A DNA stretch of 64,000 nucleotides from Fen-1058 sp964398185 (GCA_964398185.1 CAYNML010000008.1:1-64000), one strand, 5' to 3'. Shown: positions 7,474 through 17,600, numbered from the stretch's first letter. Program-made: numbers and translations. Notes: generated from the sequence alone by a model not told the origin.

Positions 7474-7950
7474 ATGCCGGAAGCGTTGGAAGTCCTCATC
7501 GGTCAATTGCTCAACCAGCAGCATCTCACTTTAGCGACAGCGGAAAGTTGCACCGGGGGCTTGATCGGTCATCGGCTGACGGAAGTGCCGGGCAGTTCGG
7601 ACTATTTCCGCGGCGGCATCATCGCGTACTCGAACGAGATCAAAGAGCGTGTGCTGGGGGTGAGTCATGCCACGCTGGAGAGCTACGGCGCGGTGAGCGC
7701 GGAAACGGCGATCGAGATGGCGCGCGGGGCGCGGCGCGTTTTGCAGACGGACCTCGCGGTGAGTGTGACCGGCATCGCGGGGCCGGGCGGCGGAAGCGCC
7801 GACAAACCGATCGGATTAACGTACATCGCGGTCGCAGCGGAACGTTATGAGCGCGTGGCACGTTTTGTGTGGAAGTCGGATCGCAGCGGCAACAAGCAAT
7901 CATCCAGTGAAGCGGCGCTGCAAATGGTGATCGCTTATCTGGCGCAGTAG
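7474..7950 (+). CDS. pncC: Nicotinamide-nucleotide amidohydrolase PncC (stand-alone CinA C-terminal domain)
   Basis: A 158-residue enzyme of pyridine nucleotide salvage that deamidates NMN to nicotinate mononucleotide. The signature ATAESCTGGLIGHRL is intact, with Ser25 as the expected nucleophile, followed by YFRGGIIAYSN and the GIAGPGGGS loop. The start at ATG 7474 is supported by AGAGGTG a few bases upstream. A full-length CinA at 44833 carries a second copy of this domain with a changed active site, so this copy is probably the working amidase. Its stop codon directly abuts that of the convergent CBS-ACT gene, with no spacer. Confidence 0.9.
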   Translation: MPEALEVLIGQLLNQQHLTLATAESCTGGLIGHRLTEVPGSSDYFRGGIIAYSNEIKERVLGVSHATLESYGAVSAETAIEMARGARRVLQTDLAVSVTGIAGPGGGSADKPIGLTYIAVAAERYERVARFVWKSDRSGNKQSSSEAALQMVIAYLAQ

Positions 7951-8592
7951 TTATTCAGTTTCCGGTTCACTCCACAGGCGGACGAGTTCCACATCGGGGA
8001 TGGCGTCGATGACGCGGGCCAGCGTGTCGCCGTCGATGTCCTGAATCCACAGCGTAACCGATCGAGTTTGGGGCTTGACGCCGGGGGTCAGAATCGCGGA
8101 GAGCAAATTGCCGCGCAGCGCGGCGACGACGTTGACCACTTTGGCAAATTCGCCCGGCGTATCCTGCACTTCAACCGTCAAGCGCACAGCCCGCGCCTGC
8201 CCGCCCAGGATCACGACAAACTGCTTGAAGATGTCGGTCTCGGTGATGATGCCGATCAACTGGCCGTCGTCCACCACGGGCAGGCTGCCGATCTTGTGGC
8301 TGACCATCAGGCGGGCCGCTTCTTCCAGCGGATAATCGGGCGCCACGGTGAGCGCCGGGCTGACCATGACCTGCTCGACGCTGTGCTGGCGTTTCATCAC
8401 GCCGGGCGACGGCGCTTTGGCCAGAAACTGTTCCAGCATATTGCGCGTGACGATGCCCACAATGTGATTCTCGGCGTCGACCACAGGCAGCCGCCGGATG
8501 CGGGCCGATTTGCACAGGCCCAGCGCGGCCAGCGGATCACTTTCGGGATGAACCTTGATCGGGTTGGGCGTCATGCAATCGCGCACTAACAT
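7951..8592 (-). CDS. CBS-pair and ACT domain regulatory protein (AcuB-like)
   Basis: A 213-residue cytoplasmic protein with two CBS motifs (about residues 1-60, starting VRDCMTPNPIKVHP, and 75-130) followed by an ACT domain (about 140-205, beginning VRLTVEVQDTPGEFAKV). CBS pairs bind adenosyl ligands and ACT domains bind amino acids, so this is a small-molecule sensor like AcuB. The target is not evident. ATG 8592 is chosen because AAAGGA lies eight bases upstream, and the TTG start 21 bases earlier has no ribosome-binding site. Confidence 0.85.
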   Translation of the reverse strand: MLVRDCMTPNPIKVHPESDPLAALGLCKSARIRRLPVVDAENHIVGIVTRNMLEQFLAKAPSPGVMKRQHSVEQVMVSPALTVAPDYPLEEAARLMVSHKIGSLPVVDDGQLIGIITETDIFKQFVVILGGQARAVRLTVEVQDTPGEFAKVVNVVAALRGNLLSAILTPGVKPQTRSVTLWIQDIDGDTLARVIDAIPDVELVRLWSEPETE

Positions 8593-8625
8593 GAGCGGGG
8601 ATCCTTTAAGCAAGTCTTACTGCAT

Positions 8626-8633
8626 ATTATACT
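8626..8633. promoter_or_regulatory. Overlapping divergent -10 boxes
   Basis: TATAAT is read on the minus strand (8631-8626) and TATACT on the plus strand (8628-8633) in the short gap between the CBS-ACT and methyltransferase genes. The matching -35 boxes are weak, so the assignment is tentative. Confidence 0.35.
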
Positions 8634-8654
8634 CAACTTGAGCGAAGGAGATCG

Positions 8655-9308
8655 ATGGATCAGCGACAACTCGACAGCCTGCAAGTCACTTACGATCGCG
8701 TGGCGGCGGAATACGCGCAGCGCATCTTCGACGAACTGCGCTACAAACCGCTCGATCGGCAGCTGCTCGATCGGTTAGCGGCGGCCGTGTCGCCCGACGG
8801 CGTCATTTGCGATCTGGGCTGCGGGCCGGGACAGATCGCGCGCTATCTGCGCGATCGCGGCGCGCGCGTCGTCGGCGTCGATCTGTCCCCGCAGATGATC
8901 GCCGAGGCGCGGCGGCTGAATCCCGACATCGAATTTCAGCCGGGCAACCTGCTGGCGCTGGATGTGGCCGACGAAACGTGGGCCGGCATCGCCGCGTTCT
9001 ACTCGCTCATCCACGTGCCGCGCGCCGAAGTGGTCACCGCCCTGATCGAATTGAAGCGGGTCCTGCAGCCCGGCGGCCTGCTGCTGATTGCCGTTCATCT
9101 CGGCACGGAGGTGCTGCATCTGGATGAATGGTGGGGGCAGCCCGTGTCCGCCGATTTCGTATACTTTCAGGCGCCGGAAATACAGGCGTATGCGCAGGCG
9201 GCGGGCTTCCAGATTGAAGATTTGATCGAGCGGCCGCCCTACCCGGACGTGGAACATCCCAGCCACCGGGCCTACCTGCTGGCGCGCAAGCCATATGTTT
9301 CCGGGTAA
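8655..9308 (+). CDS. Class I SAM-dependent methyltransferase
   Basis: A 217-residue Rossmann-fold methyltransferase. Motif I is CDLGCGPGQIARYL (about 52-65), motif II VVGVDLSP (about 74-81), and the post-motif region AAFYSLIHVP and LKRVLQPGGLLLIAVH follow the family order. Its substrate cannot be deduced. GAAGGAG stands just upstream of the ATG. It is divergent from the CBS-ACT gene. Confidence 0.87.
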   Translation: MDQRQLDSLQVTYDRVAAEYAQRIFDELRYKPLDRQLLDRLAAAVSPDGVICDLGCGPGQIARYLRDRGARVVGVDLSPQMIAEARRLNPDIEFQPGNLLALDVADETWAGIAAFYSLIHVPRAEVVTALIELKRVLQPGGLLLIAVHLGTEVLHLDEWWGQPVSADFVYFQAPEIQAYAQAAGFQIEDLIERPPYPDVEHPSHRAYLLARKPYVSG

Positions 9309-9365
9309 GTGGAGTAACTTGATCATGTGGGTCTTCCGACTTTGGCGGGAAACCGTCGGTGCATC

Positions 9366-9509
9366 GTCATTGCGAGCGCTTTCGCCAGGCGCGCCCCCGC
9401 GCATAGCGCGGACAGGGCGTGCGAAGCAATCTCCTTTCGACCGGTACTGAGATTGCTTCGTCGCGAACAGCGCTCACCTGCCCCGCGCCGTTGGCGGGGT
9501 CGCAATGAC
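9366..9509. repeat. MITE-like repeat, GTCATTGCGA family, copy 1
   Basis: A 144-base element bounded by GTCATTGCGA and its inverted copy TCGCAATGAC. It contains an inner inverted repeat GAAGCAATCTC / GAGATTGCTTC. A second, 86-base copy with the same termini and the same inner motif lies at 62394-62479. It has no coding capacity of its own and lies just upstream of the lipoprotein gene. Confidence 0.85.
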
Positions 9510-9553
9510 GCACGTTGGTGACAATAATCCCGCTGAACCCGGAAGAGCCGATC

Positions 9554-10726
9554 ATGTTTCGTAGGCGCCCATTATTGATCCTGCTTAGTGTCGTTATTCC
9601 GCTCAGCCTGGCGGCCTGCACCCGGCCCGATAGCGGCAGCGTCATCCCGCCGGCCCCGCAGCGTCAAACGATCTTGCAGCTGCAGGGCCGCGTCCAGCAA
9701 GGCCCCGACGCCGGGTTGAACCTCAGCGGCGAACTGCGCACCACGCTCGATTCAAACCGTTACCTGCAAGGCCTGCTCATCCGCGAAAGCGGATCGCCCG
9801 TCACGGTCACCGGCCAGATCGATAATCTGGCCATCCATTTGTCATTCGATCTGGGAAACAGCGCGGCGCTGCTGGGCGTGGGCACCCTGCAACACGGTAT
9901 CGACCAGCCGCAGGGCACAGCGGGCGGCTTGCTCACCGGTCCGCAGCCCGGCGACAGCGGCGACTGGTTCGCGCGCTGGACAACCGTCACCCTGCCTGTG
10001 ACGCCGGCGCCCGCCCCGCCTGCCCCGGTCGACGACAGCGCTTCGCTGACGAACCTCATGGTGCTGGTCGTGCTGGTCCTCGTGGCCGCCATTCTGCTCA
10101 GTACGCTATTAATGCCGCGCATTGCAGGGAAATCGCTCTACTCCCGCAAACGAGGGCGATCGACCGTTCCCTTCGTCAAAGCCAGCGCGCAGACCGTGGA
10201 GCCGGAACGCTGGCCCGATGAAGCGGCGCTGCCTCTCGCGCAGTTTGCCACCACCTACGCGCACGGCGACGATCACTACGATCTCTCGTTCACCATCGAA
10301 GCGGCGCGCGGCGAGTTTCTGGGCGAGTGCGGCGTTGGCATCTCGGCCACGCGCGATCGCAGCGGCGAGGCGGCCGCGCCCGCCTGGCTGGAGTCGTTGG
10401 CTGCGCCAGAAACGGGCCGCCCGCACCAGGCGGTGACGGCTTTGGAAGTGTGGCTCTTCGACAAGCACGACATCAACACCATGACCAAAGTGCTGCGTGC
10501 GGCACAGGGCTTCTATCAAGCAGCACAGCGTTCGCAGCGCGATCGGGTCAGCGAAGTATTGGTCATCCGGCCCGATCAGACGATCGTGCTGGAAACGAAA
10601 ACGCTACGGCTGCGGGCACACGTGATGAGCGTGGAATATCAAACCGATGGCACCGGCTCGGCCAGCGTGTTCAAGCAAGTAAGTCTGAAGTTGGCCGTGT
10701 GGATCGTTGGGCAAAGCACGGTTTAG
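9554..10726 (+). CDS. Hypothetical lipoprotein with a central membrane helix
   Basis: A protein of 390 residues whose ATG start at 9554 gives a signal peptide (MFRRRPLL...) ending in the lipobox LAAC. An extracytoplasmic beta-rich part (about 25-150) follows, then a Pro/Ala-rich linker, a strong membrane helix (about 168-190, LMVLVVLVLVAAILL) and a C-terminal domain of about 190 residues that would face the cytoplasm. The C-terminal domain is not recognised. A lipid anchor plus a second helix makes an unusual topology. No function is proposed. Confidence 0.7.
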   Translation: MFRRRPLLILLSVVIPLSLAACTRPDSGSVIPPAPQRQTILQLQGRVQQGPDAGLNLSGELRTTLDSNRYLQGLLIRESGSPVTVTGQIDNLAIHLSFDLGNSAALLGVGTLQHGIDQPQGTAGGLLTGPQPGDSGDWFARWTTVTLPVTPAPAPPAPVDDSASLTNLMVLVVLVLVAAILLSTLLMPRIAGKSLYSRKRGRSTVPFVKASAQTVEPERWPDEAALPLAQFATTYAHGDDHYDLSFTIEAARGEFLGECGVGISATRDRSGEAAAPAWLESLAAPETGRPHQAVTALEVWLFDKHDINTMTKVLRAAQGFYQAAQRSQRDRVSEVLVIRPDQTIVLETKTLRLRAHVMSVEYQTDGTGSASVFKQVSLKLAVWIVGQSTV

Positions 10727-10771
10727 CGCGCGGTGGGCAAGTCGTGCAGAAATTGATCACGGCTGGCGAGC

Positions 10772-11113
10772 ATGGTTGAAACAGCCCTTTCGATGAACGA
10801 TCTCTGTCTGGCCTGCGGCCTATGCTGCACGGACGTCGTGCACCGGCGCGTGCTGCTCACCGCCGCTGAGCTGGCCCTGGCGCAGGAACTGGAATTGCCA
10901 ATCGTGCAGTTTGCTGAAGGCACCGGCTTTGCGCTGCCGTGCCCGCTGCATCGCGACGGTCGCTGTGCGGTTTATGAGCGGCGGCCTGCGGCGTGTGCGC
11001 AGTATCACTGCGAGTTGCTGCAGCGCTGCTGGCAGGGTGACGTGACCCGCGCCGCCGCGCTCGCGTTGGTGACGCAGGCCAGAGAACTACTGCGGGGAAA
11101 GATATCGCCATGA
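10772..11113 (+). CDS. YkgJ-family zinc/iron-chelating cysteine-cluster protein
   Basis: A 113-residue protein with the family's Cys pattern: CLACGLCC near the N-terminus, then CPL and the motif RCAVYERRPAACAQYHC. The Cys residues are thought to bind zinc or an iron-sulfur centre. The stop codon overlaps the ATG of the amidotransferase gene (ATGA), so the two are probably co-translated. The biochemical role of the family is poorly known. Confidence 0.85.
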   Translation: MVETALSMNDLCLACGLCCTDVVHRRVLLTAAELALAQELELPIVQFAEGTGFALPCPLHRDGRCAVYERRPAACAQYHCELLQRCWQGDVTRAAALALVTQARELLRGKISP

Positions 11114-11826
11114 AAGCCAGGATGCTCGTCATCAAGACCGGCGCCACACTGCCCACGCTGCGCGCCGCGCAAGGCGATTTTGAAGACTGGGTGATTGCGG
11201 GGCTGGGCGTCCAACCCGATCGCGTCACCATGGCCGACGTGACGCTCGACGCCCCGCTCCCCGATCCGCGTGACGTGGCCGGCGTCGCCATCACCGGCTC
11301 GCACTCCATGGTAACCGATCACGAACCGTGGAGCGAACGCACCGCCGCGTGGCTGCGTGAAGCCGCGCAGCAGCAGACGCCCACGCTGGGTATTTGCTAC
11401 GGGCATCAATTGCTGGCCTATGCGTTGGGCGGCGAGGTGGGAGACAATCCACGCGGGCTGGAGTGCGGCACGGTGGACGTGTACTTGAATGAAGCGGGCG
11501 CCGCTGATCGCCTGTTGGGCGGCTTGTCCAATCCGCTGCGCGTGCACGTCAGCCATCAACAGACGGTGCTCCGCCTCCCGATCGGCGCGCGGCTTCTAGC
11601 ATGGAGTGATCGGGATCGGCATCAAGCGTTTCGCGTGGGTGACAATGTGTGGGGTGTGCAATTCCACCCGGAGTTCAATGCGGCGGCAGTGCGCGCGTAC
11701 ACGGAAGATGATGGCGCTGCGCTGATGGCGCAAGGCCAAGACCCCGATCGGATCAGCGCGCAGATCGAGGAGACGAGTTACGGCACGGCCATTTTGCAGC
11801 GCTTTGCGGCGATGGTCCTGCGCTAG
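11110..11826 (+). CDS. Class I glutamine amidotransferase domain protein
   Basis: A 238-residue stand-alone glutaminase of the GuaA-N type. The nucleophile elbow is GICYGHQ with Cys96, and the His-Glu pair is His186/Glu188 in QFHPEF. The oxyanion segment ITGSHSMV is at about 61-68. No synthetase partner is encoded alongside, as in homologues acting on gamma-glutamyl compounds, so the acceptor is unknown. The ATG overlaps the preceding stop codon, and the gene converges on the SGNH gene with a four-base overlap at CTAG. Confidence 0.85.
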   Translation: MKARMLVIKTGATLPTLRAAQGDFEDWVIAGLGVQPDRVTMADVTLDAPLPDPRDVAGVAITGSHSMVTDHEPWSERTAAWLREAAQQQTPTLGICYGHQLLAYALGGEVGDNPRGLECGTVDVYLNEAGAADRLLGGLSNPLRVHVSHQQTVLRLPIGARLLAWSDRDRHQAFRVGDNVWGVQFHPEFNAAAVRAYTEDDGAALMAQGQDPDRISAQIEETSYGTAILQRFAAMVLR

Positions 11827-12908
11827 TTCGGCTGCTCCAACACCCGCCAGATCTCATCCAGCAGGATCAACGCCGTCAAATTCTGCGCGCCATGGCCGCG
11901 CTGCAACGCCTGCGGCAGCGTGTAGTCGTGCTGATAGAAGCCCGTCAGGTGCACGCCGTCCGGTCCCAGGCCGCGCCCCGGCAGCGTCTCGGCCACCCTG
12001 GCAAAGTCCCACACCGGAATCTTGTAATCCGCCGCAATCTGCCGCACAATGGTGTTGATCTGCTCCGTGCCCGCGCGTTGATCGGGCTTGGTGCTCAGCA
12101 CCGGAATCACACCCTGCTCAATGGTGTAGGCCACCACCTCGCGCATTTTCTTGTCGAACAACTTGGGCACGCCCGCATCGTTGGCGCCCAGCCGCAGCAG
12201 CACCACGCTGGGATTGTTCACGCGAAACTCGCACGCCAGCGGCGATTCATTGGCCTCGCACACTTGCTTGTCCGCCCACGCGGGATTGAGCAGCGTCCAC
12301 GAATGCTGCCCCACGCGCACCGCCAGGCTCTTGCGGCCATACGATCCCTGGAAGTGATCAATCACGGCTTGCAGATACTTGAACGCACCCAGGTTATACG
12401 GGCTGCTGTCAAACCGCCCCAGGAAATACGGCGACTCGATGGTGCTGTCGCCTGCTTTGGAGAACGCCTGCGGGTTGCGCTTCAGGGCCTGGCCGGCCGC
12501 ATAGATCTCGCGCATGTGATCGATGACGGCATTGTCCAGCAGCACGAACGAGCGATACGGCAGTTCGTTCACCCGATCGGGCAGCGGCGGCGCCGTGGGG
12601 ATGGGCGCAAACGCCGCCATCTGCTGCGCCACATCGGGCGTCAGTTGTGCGATCGGGTTCAGGGTGGGCGCGGCGGTCGGCGTCGCGCGCGCCGCTTCCA
12701 ACTCGGCCAGCGCATACTCCGTCGCCACAGGATCCGGTCCCTCGGTGGAAAGCGCCTCCACCGATTCCGGCGCCTCCGTTGGCGCCAGGGTGGGCGAAGG
12801 TTGCGGAGCCACCGCATACGCGCTGGATGACGCACACGCCGCCCCTGACAGTAACACAACCGCCAGCGAACTGATCAAAACGGTGAAACGAATTCGGAAA
12901 GACAGCAT
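11823..12908 (-). CDS. SGNH/GDSL hydrolase-like lipoprotein
   Basis: A protein of about 361 residues, exported and probably lipidated (SGAAC after a hydrophobic signal). A low-complexity Pro/Thr/Glu-rich stalk spans about 30-100. The hydrolase domain shows the blocks GDST, LRLGANDAG and DGVHLTGFY, which correspond to blocks I, III and V of the SGNH fold. Serine esterases of this type act on acyl or acetyl esters in the envelope. The ATG at 12908 is chosen because it starts the signal peptide; upstream starts would add a non-hydrophobic tail. Confidence 0.78.
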   Translation of the reverse strand: MLSFRIRFTVLISSLAVVLLSGAACASSSAYAVAPQPSPTLAPTEAPESVEALSTEGPDPVATEYALAELEAARATPTAAPTLNPIAQLTPDVAQQMAAFAPIPTAPPLPDRVNELPYRSFVLLDNAVIDHMREIYAAGQALKRNPQAFSKAGDSTIESPYFLGRFDSSPYNLGAFKYLQAVIDHFQGSYGRKSLAVRVGQHSWTLLNPAWADKQVCEANESPLACEFRVNNPSVVLLRLGANDAGVPKLFDKKMREVVAYTIEQGVIPVLSTKPDQRAGTEQINTIVRQIAADYKIPVWDFARVAETLPGRGLGPDGVHLTGFYQHDYTLPQALQRGHGAQNLTALILLDEIWRVLEQPN

Positions 12909-13013
12909 AGCCCTGTTCTCGGCATGATTTTTCAAGCGGCAATTATACACGAGCAAGCAAAACCGGGCTCCTTCAGATTGAAGCAGCCCGGCAAGTGAGT
13001 GGCCCACCATGGT

Positions 13014-13340
13014 TCAAGACAGGTGCGGCAGGATTTTCTTCTCCATGTCGCCTTTGGGCCGGAAGCCCACAATGCGCTCCACGGGCTGGCCATTCTTGAA
13101 CAGGATCAGCGTGGGAATGCTCATCACGCCGTAGGCCATGGCCGTGCCCTGATTCTCGTCCACGTCCAGCTTCATGACTTTCAACTTGCCTGCTTGCTCG
13201 CGGGCGATCTCATCGACCACGGGCGCCACCATGCGGCACGGTCCGCACCACACCGCCCAGAAATCCACCAGCGTGGGCGTGTCCGACTTCAGCACTTCCT
13301 GATTGAACGTTTCATCCGTTACCACGGTTGGGTTTGCCAT
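13014..13340 (-). CDS. trxA: Thioredoxin
   Basis: A 108-residue cytosolic thioredoxin with the redox motif WCGPC (Cys32, Cys35), the preceding VDFWAVW strand and the cis-Pro segment SIPTLILF. It transfers electrons from thioredoxin reductase to ribonucleotide reductase and other proteins. AAGGAG lies just ahead of the ATG, and a TATAAT on the minus strand at 13381-13376 may be its -10 box, although no good -35 is seen. Confidence 0.96.
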   Translation of the reverse strand: MANPTVVTDETFNQEVLKSDTPTLVDFWAVWCGPCRMVAPVVDEIAREQAGKLKVMKLDVDENQGTAMAYGVMSIPTLILFKNGQPVERIVGFRPKGDMEKKILPHLS

Positions 13341-13399
13341 GTTGCTCCTTGAATAAACGCCAACTACTCCTGAAAATTATACCTCACCGCCGGGCCAGC

Positions 13400-14194
13400 T
13401 TAATGCATGCGCCGCCGCCATTCCTCTTTCAAGGCCAGTGCGCTCAAATCCTCCGACTTCGTGTCCAGGAAATCGCGCAGCAGCCGCTGGAACTTGCTGG
13501 CTTCATCGAGCATGGGGAAGTGCCCGGAATCGCTCAAGCCGATGGGCTTCACCGTCCCATCGATGTCGCGCAAATCGTCACTGGTCAACGGTGTCACGAA
13601 TGAATCCTTGCCGCCATACACCAGCAGCGTCGGCGTGCTGTCCAGTTCATCCAGCGCATCGCGCAGATCGAGTGAGTCCAGCGATCGGGCCGTGGCCACC
13701 ACCGCATTGGGATCGGTCTTGGCCGCTTCCAGCTCCACTTCGGGATAATCGGACACCGCGCGGCGGCCCAACATCCGATCGAGCATCGAACCTCCGCTGC
13801 CCGTCAGCAAGCGCTTGCTGACGGCGGCCGCAGCCAGCGGGGTGCTGACCGCCATGATGCGATCAATCCGCTCGGGATACCGCTCGGCAAACAACAGCGC
13901 CACGGCCGCGCCCATGGCGTGTCCTACCAGCGACGCTTTGACCACGCCCAGCTCTTCCATAAATAGATCCAACTGCGCCACGTAAGCGTCCAGGCTGTAG
14001 CGCTGCGGATTCCGATCAGAGTCGCCGAAGCCCCACATATCGAAGGCATAGGTGCGGAAGCGATCCGACAGATTGTCCATCGTCGGCATCCAGTAGCGCC
14101 ACGAGCCCAGCCAGCCGTGCAGAAAGATCAGCGGGCGGCCGCGCCCCAGCACTTCGTAATGAACCAGACCTTCATCCAGAATAATGGCACTCAC
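13400..14194 (-). CDS. Alpha/beta-hydrolase fold protein lacking the nucleophile
   Basis: A 264-residue alpha/beta-hydrolase homologue with oxyanion motif LHGWLGSW, acid residue in VYGGKDSFV and His in DSGHFPML. The nucleophile elbow reads GHAMGA, so the catalytic Ser is replaced by Ala93. It is paralogous to the intact enzyme at 27091, which has GHSMGG. The protein is therefore probably a non-catalytic binding protein, perhaps a ligand receptor. It lies directly downstream of the receiver and giant kinase genes on the same strand, which suggests a role in that signalling system. Confidence 0.85.
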   Translation of the reverse strand: MSAIILDEGLVHYEVLGRGRPLIFLHGWLGSWRYWMPTMDNLSDRFRTYAFDMWGFGDSDRNPQRYSLDAYVAQLDLFMEELGVVKASLVGHAMGAAVALLFAERYPERIDRIMAVSTPLAAAAVSKRLLTGSGGSMLDRMLGRRAVSDYPEVELEAAKTDPNAVVATARSLDSLDLRDALDELDSTPTLLVYGGKDSFVTPLTSDDLRDIDGTVKPIGLSDSGHFPMLDEASKFQRLLRDFLDTKSEDLSALALKEEWRRRMH

Positions 14195-14233
14195 GAGCGA
14201 TTACGCTCCATCACCAGCGATTCGTGCTGCCTG

Positions 14234-14623
14234 CTACCGCGCCCCGCGCCGCGCCGTCACCCGGTCGAGCACGACCTGCACCTGTTTCACTAATTCGTCC
14301 GGCGCAAATGGCTTCAGGATATATTCTTCTGCGCCCGCTTCCAGGCCGGTTTGAATTTCGCTTTCCTGGCCTTTGGCCGACAGGAACACCACCGGAATAT
14401 CACGCAATTCGGGCATGGACTTCATCTGGCGACAGGCTTCGTAGCCCGTCATCTTGGGCATGCGCACATCCATCAGGATCAAATCGGGCAATTCTTTCTG
14501 CGCCTGCTCTACCGCCTCGGCGCCGTTGGCCGCCTGCACCACCGTAAAACCGCCGAACTGCAAGCTGAAGTTCACCAGTTCGCGAATATCCCGTTCATCT
14601 TCGGCAATCAAAATCTTGGCCAT
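14234..14623 (-). CDS. CheY-like single-domain response regulator
   Basis: A 129-residue receiver with no output domain. The acidic pocket is AEDE near the N-terminus, the phosphoacceptor is Asp52 (ILMDVRMPKMTG), Thr/Ser is present in VVFLSAKG and Lys in LKPF. It probably exchanges phosphate with the hybrid kinase encoded 30 bases upstream at 14654, in the same operon. Confidence 0.93.
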   Translation of the reverse strand: MAKILIAEDERDIRELVNFSLQFGGFTVVQAANGAEAVEQAQKELPDLILMDVRMPKMTGYEACRQMKSMPELRDIPVVFLSAKGQESEIQTGLEAGAEEYILKPFAPDELVKQVQVVLDRVTARRGAR

Positions 14624-14653
14624 GGTCCATCCTCGTTTGCGTGCCCTGCTGCC

Positions 14654-17600
14654 TTAGCTGTGGCTCACCGGCTCCACCAGCGAGCGATTCGTTACCAGCA
14701 CGCCGATCTCGTATACCAGCTCGTCCACCGCAAATGGCTTGGTCATGAAGCGCGCCGCACCCAGCGACAACAGCTTCTGATGCTTCAACTCCTCGTCCGT
14801 CAGACTGCCCGTAATGATGACCACCGGAATCTCCGCCGTTTCCGGCATGCTCTTGAGGCGCTGCAAGACCTCGTAGCCGTCCATGCCCGGCAGCTTCAGA
14901 TCCAGCAGGATCAAATTGGGCCGTTCCTGCCGCGCCAGCGTCAGCGCGCGCTTGCCGCTGGAAGTGAGCACCACCGCAAAGCCGCGCTGTTCCAGCGCCG
15001 TCTGCAGCAGGTCGCGCGTGTCGCGATCGTCATCCACCACCAGCACTTTGCCCGACCCGTGCAGCACGCGGTTGACCGCCGACACCAGGCGCAGGGGATC
15101 GATCGGCTTGGTCAGATAATCCACCGCGCCCAGCCGCAGCCCTTCCCGTTGATCACCCATCACCGAAACGATCACCACGGGAATATCGTTCGTGGCCGGA
15201 TCGTTCTTCAACTGCTGCAACAGCTCAAACCCGTCGGCGTCCGGCAGATAAATGTCCAGCGTAATCAGGCTGGGCCGGCGGGCGCGCGCCTTCTCCAGCG
15301 CCTCGGCGGCCCGGCCCGCAATGCTGACCTCGTAGCCGTGACTGGTCAGGTGCCGGCCGATGAGTTCCGCAATATCCCGGTCGTCTTCGACCACCAACAC
15401 ATGGCGATCGTGGCCATTGAGATCGATCGCCGGTTCGCGCTCTTCCGCGGCGGCTTTGGTTTCCATCGTAGTGGACGGCGGCGGCAGAACTTCGACTGCC
15501 GGCGGCGCTTCGCGGACGGCGCGCAGGGTCACCGAGAAGGTCGTGCCGCGCCCCACTTCACTGTGTAGCCAGATGCGGCCCTCGTGCATCTCCACCAGCG
15601 ATTTGACGATGGCCAGTCCCAGGCCCGTGCCGGGGAACTCATTCACATTCGGATCATCGACGCGATAGAAGCGCTCGAAAACCTTGCCCTGACTGTCCGG
15701 CGCAATTCCGATGCCCGTGTCAGCCACATCGATCCGGATAAACTCGCCCTCGTCGTGCGCGCTCACCGTCACCGATCCGCCCGGCGGCGTATACTGGTAG
15801 GCATTACTGACCAGATTTGTGAAGATCTGCATCGCCCGATCGCGATCAGCCAGCACGCGCGGCAGGTCGCCGTCGGGCAGCGCCACCTGCACCGTCAGGT
15901 GCTTCTCGTCGAAGCGGCTGTGCAGCGACGTGATCACCGCCTCCAGCAGCGGCTCGATGGCAATCGGCTTCAGTTCCAGCTTCACCCGGCCGCTCTCGAT
16001 GCGGCTGATGTCCAGCAGGTCGTTGACGAGGACTGACAACCGATCGGCGTTGGATTTAATCACGCTCAGGAAGCGCTGCTGGTTCTCGTTCACCGCGCCC
16101 GCCGCCCCGATCAGCAGCAGATCGGCATAGCCCTTGATGCTGGTCATGGGCGTGCGCAGCTCGTGACTGACGGTGGAGATGAACTCGGTCTTGGCCCGAT
16201 CGGCCTCCACTTCCGCCGTAATATCGCGGAACACCGACACCGACCCCAGATACTCGTCGGACATCGTCACCGGCGCCACCGTCACCGTGATGTAGCGTTT
16301 CTCCGCTTTCAAGTCGATGCGCTGCGACAGGACAGGCGTGCGCCGCCGCGCTTCGGCTGACGCGTGCCATTCGCGCACCTGCTGCAGCCACTTGCCGCCC
16401 TGCGCCGCATACAACCCCAGCATGTCGTCGATCGCCCGGCCCACGGCTTCGTCGCGTTTGATGTCCAGAATCCGTTCGGCGGCCGCATTGAATAGAATCA
16501 CGCGGCCGTTGCCATCGCTGACCATGACGCCGTCCGTCACCGATTCCAGAATGGCCTGACTCTTGGAACCTTCCACTTGCTGCGCGCGCAGCATGCCGCC
16601 CAGCAATTCGGCCTGCTCGCGAATATAGCGGTACAGCTCGGCGTTGTTGATGGCCGTCGCCACCTGCGAACTGGCCGCCGACACCATGCGCAGGTGAAAA
16701 TCCTTGAAGTAATCTGTATCGTTGTGCAGCAACAGCATGGCGCCCAGCACGTCGTCGCTGACCGAAAGCGGCACCACCAGCGCCGAGCGATACTTGCGCA
16801 CGCGTTCGTCGTGCTCGACCCAGCGCGGATCATCGTACACGTCCGGAATGATGGCCGACTGCCGGTTGACGATGGCCCAGCCCGCCAGACCTTCGCCGCG
16901 CCGGAAGGGTGTGGGCTTGCCCATGCTGGGAATGCGATCGCCGCCCAGCACCGCGCGCGCCACCAGCACATCGGTCTGCGGATCGACCAGCAGGATTGAG
17001 CCGTGCGTCGCGCCCGCCGCCACCACCACCAGCTCCAGCGCGCGATTCAACACACGATCCAGATCGAGGCTGGTGGACAGTTCCGACGCGATGCGGAACA
17101 GCGTCTCCACCTGATCGCGCTCCATCTTCAGATCCTCGTTGGCGCGGGCTAGTTCACGCGTGCGTTCCTCCACGCGGCCTTCCAGCTCCTGCGTAAATTT
17201 GAAGATCTGGTCATACAGGCGCGCGTTGCTCATGGCTACCGCGGCCTGATTGATCAGGGTCTCGATCAGCTGCACTTCGCTGTCGCTCAACAGCCGATCG
17301 AACCGCGTGTCCCCCAGCCGCACCAGTCCCAGCACCTCGTCGCGCGACACGATCGGCACTTCCACCGTCCACAACAGCCCGATTTCCTGCATGCGCGCGC
17401 GCAGCAGCGGATCCAGCTCGTCGTCGTTCAGGCGCAGACTGATGTTGCGCCGGTCGCGCAGATACTGCGCCACCTTCAGATAATCGGTGGGCGCGAACGG
17501 TTTCTCCAGCAGGTCCAGGTTCTCCAGCCCCTCCATCGTCCGCAGCTTCTGGTAGATGGTCCGCACCTGATCGGTGGATCGATCCCACATCTGGATCAAG

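Noticed and set aside
6372..7850. A 492-residue plus-strand frame overlapping the glycosyltransferase and pncC
   Set aside because: It crosses two well-supported genes in another frame and shows Arg/Ala/Gly-rich shadow composition.
14351..15568. A 405-residue plus-strand frame opposite the receiver and kinase genes
   Set aside because: Extremely His/Gln/Arg-rich shadow of the conserved receiver and kinase sequence.
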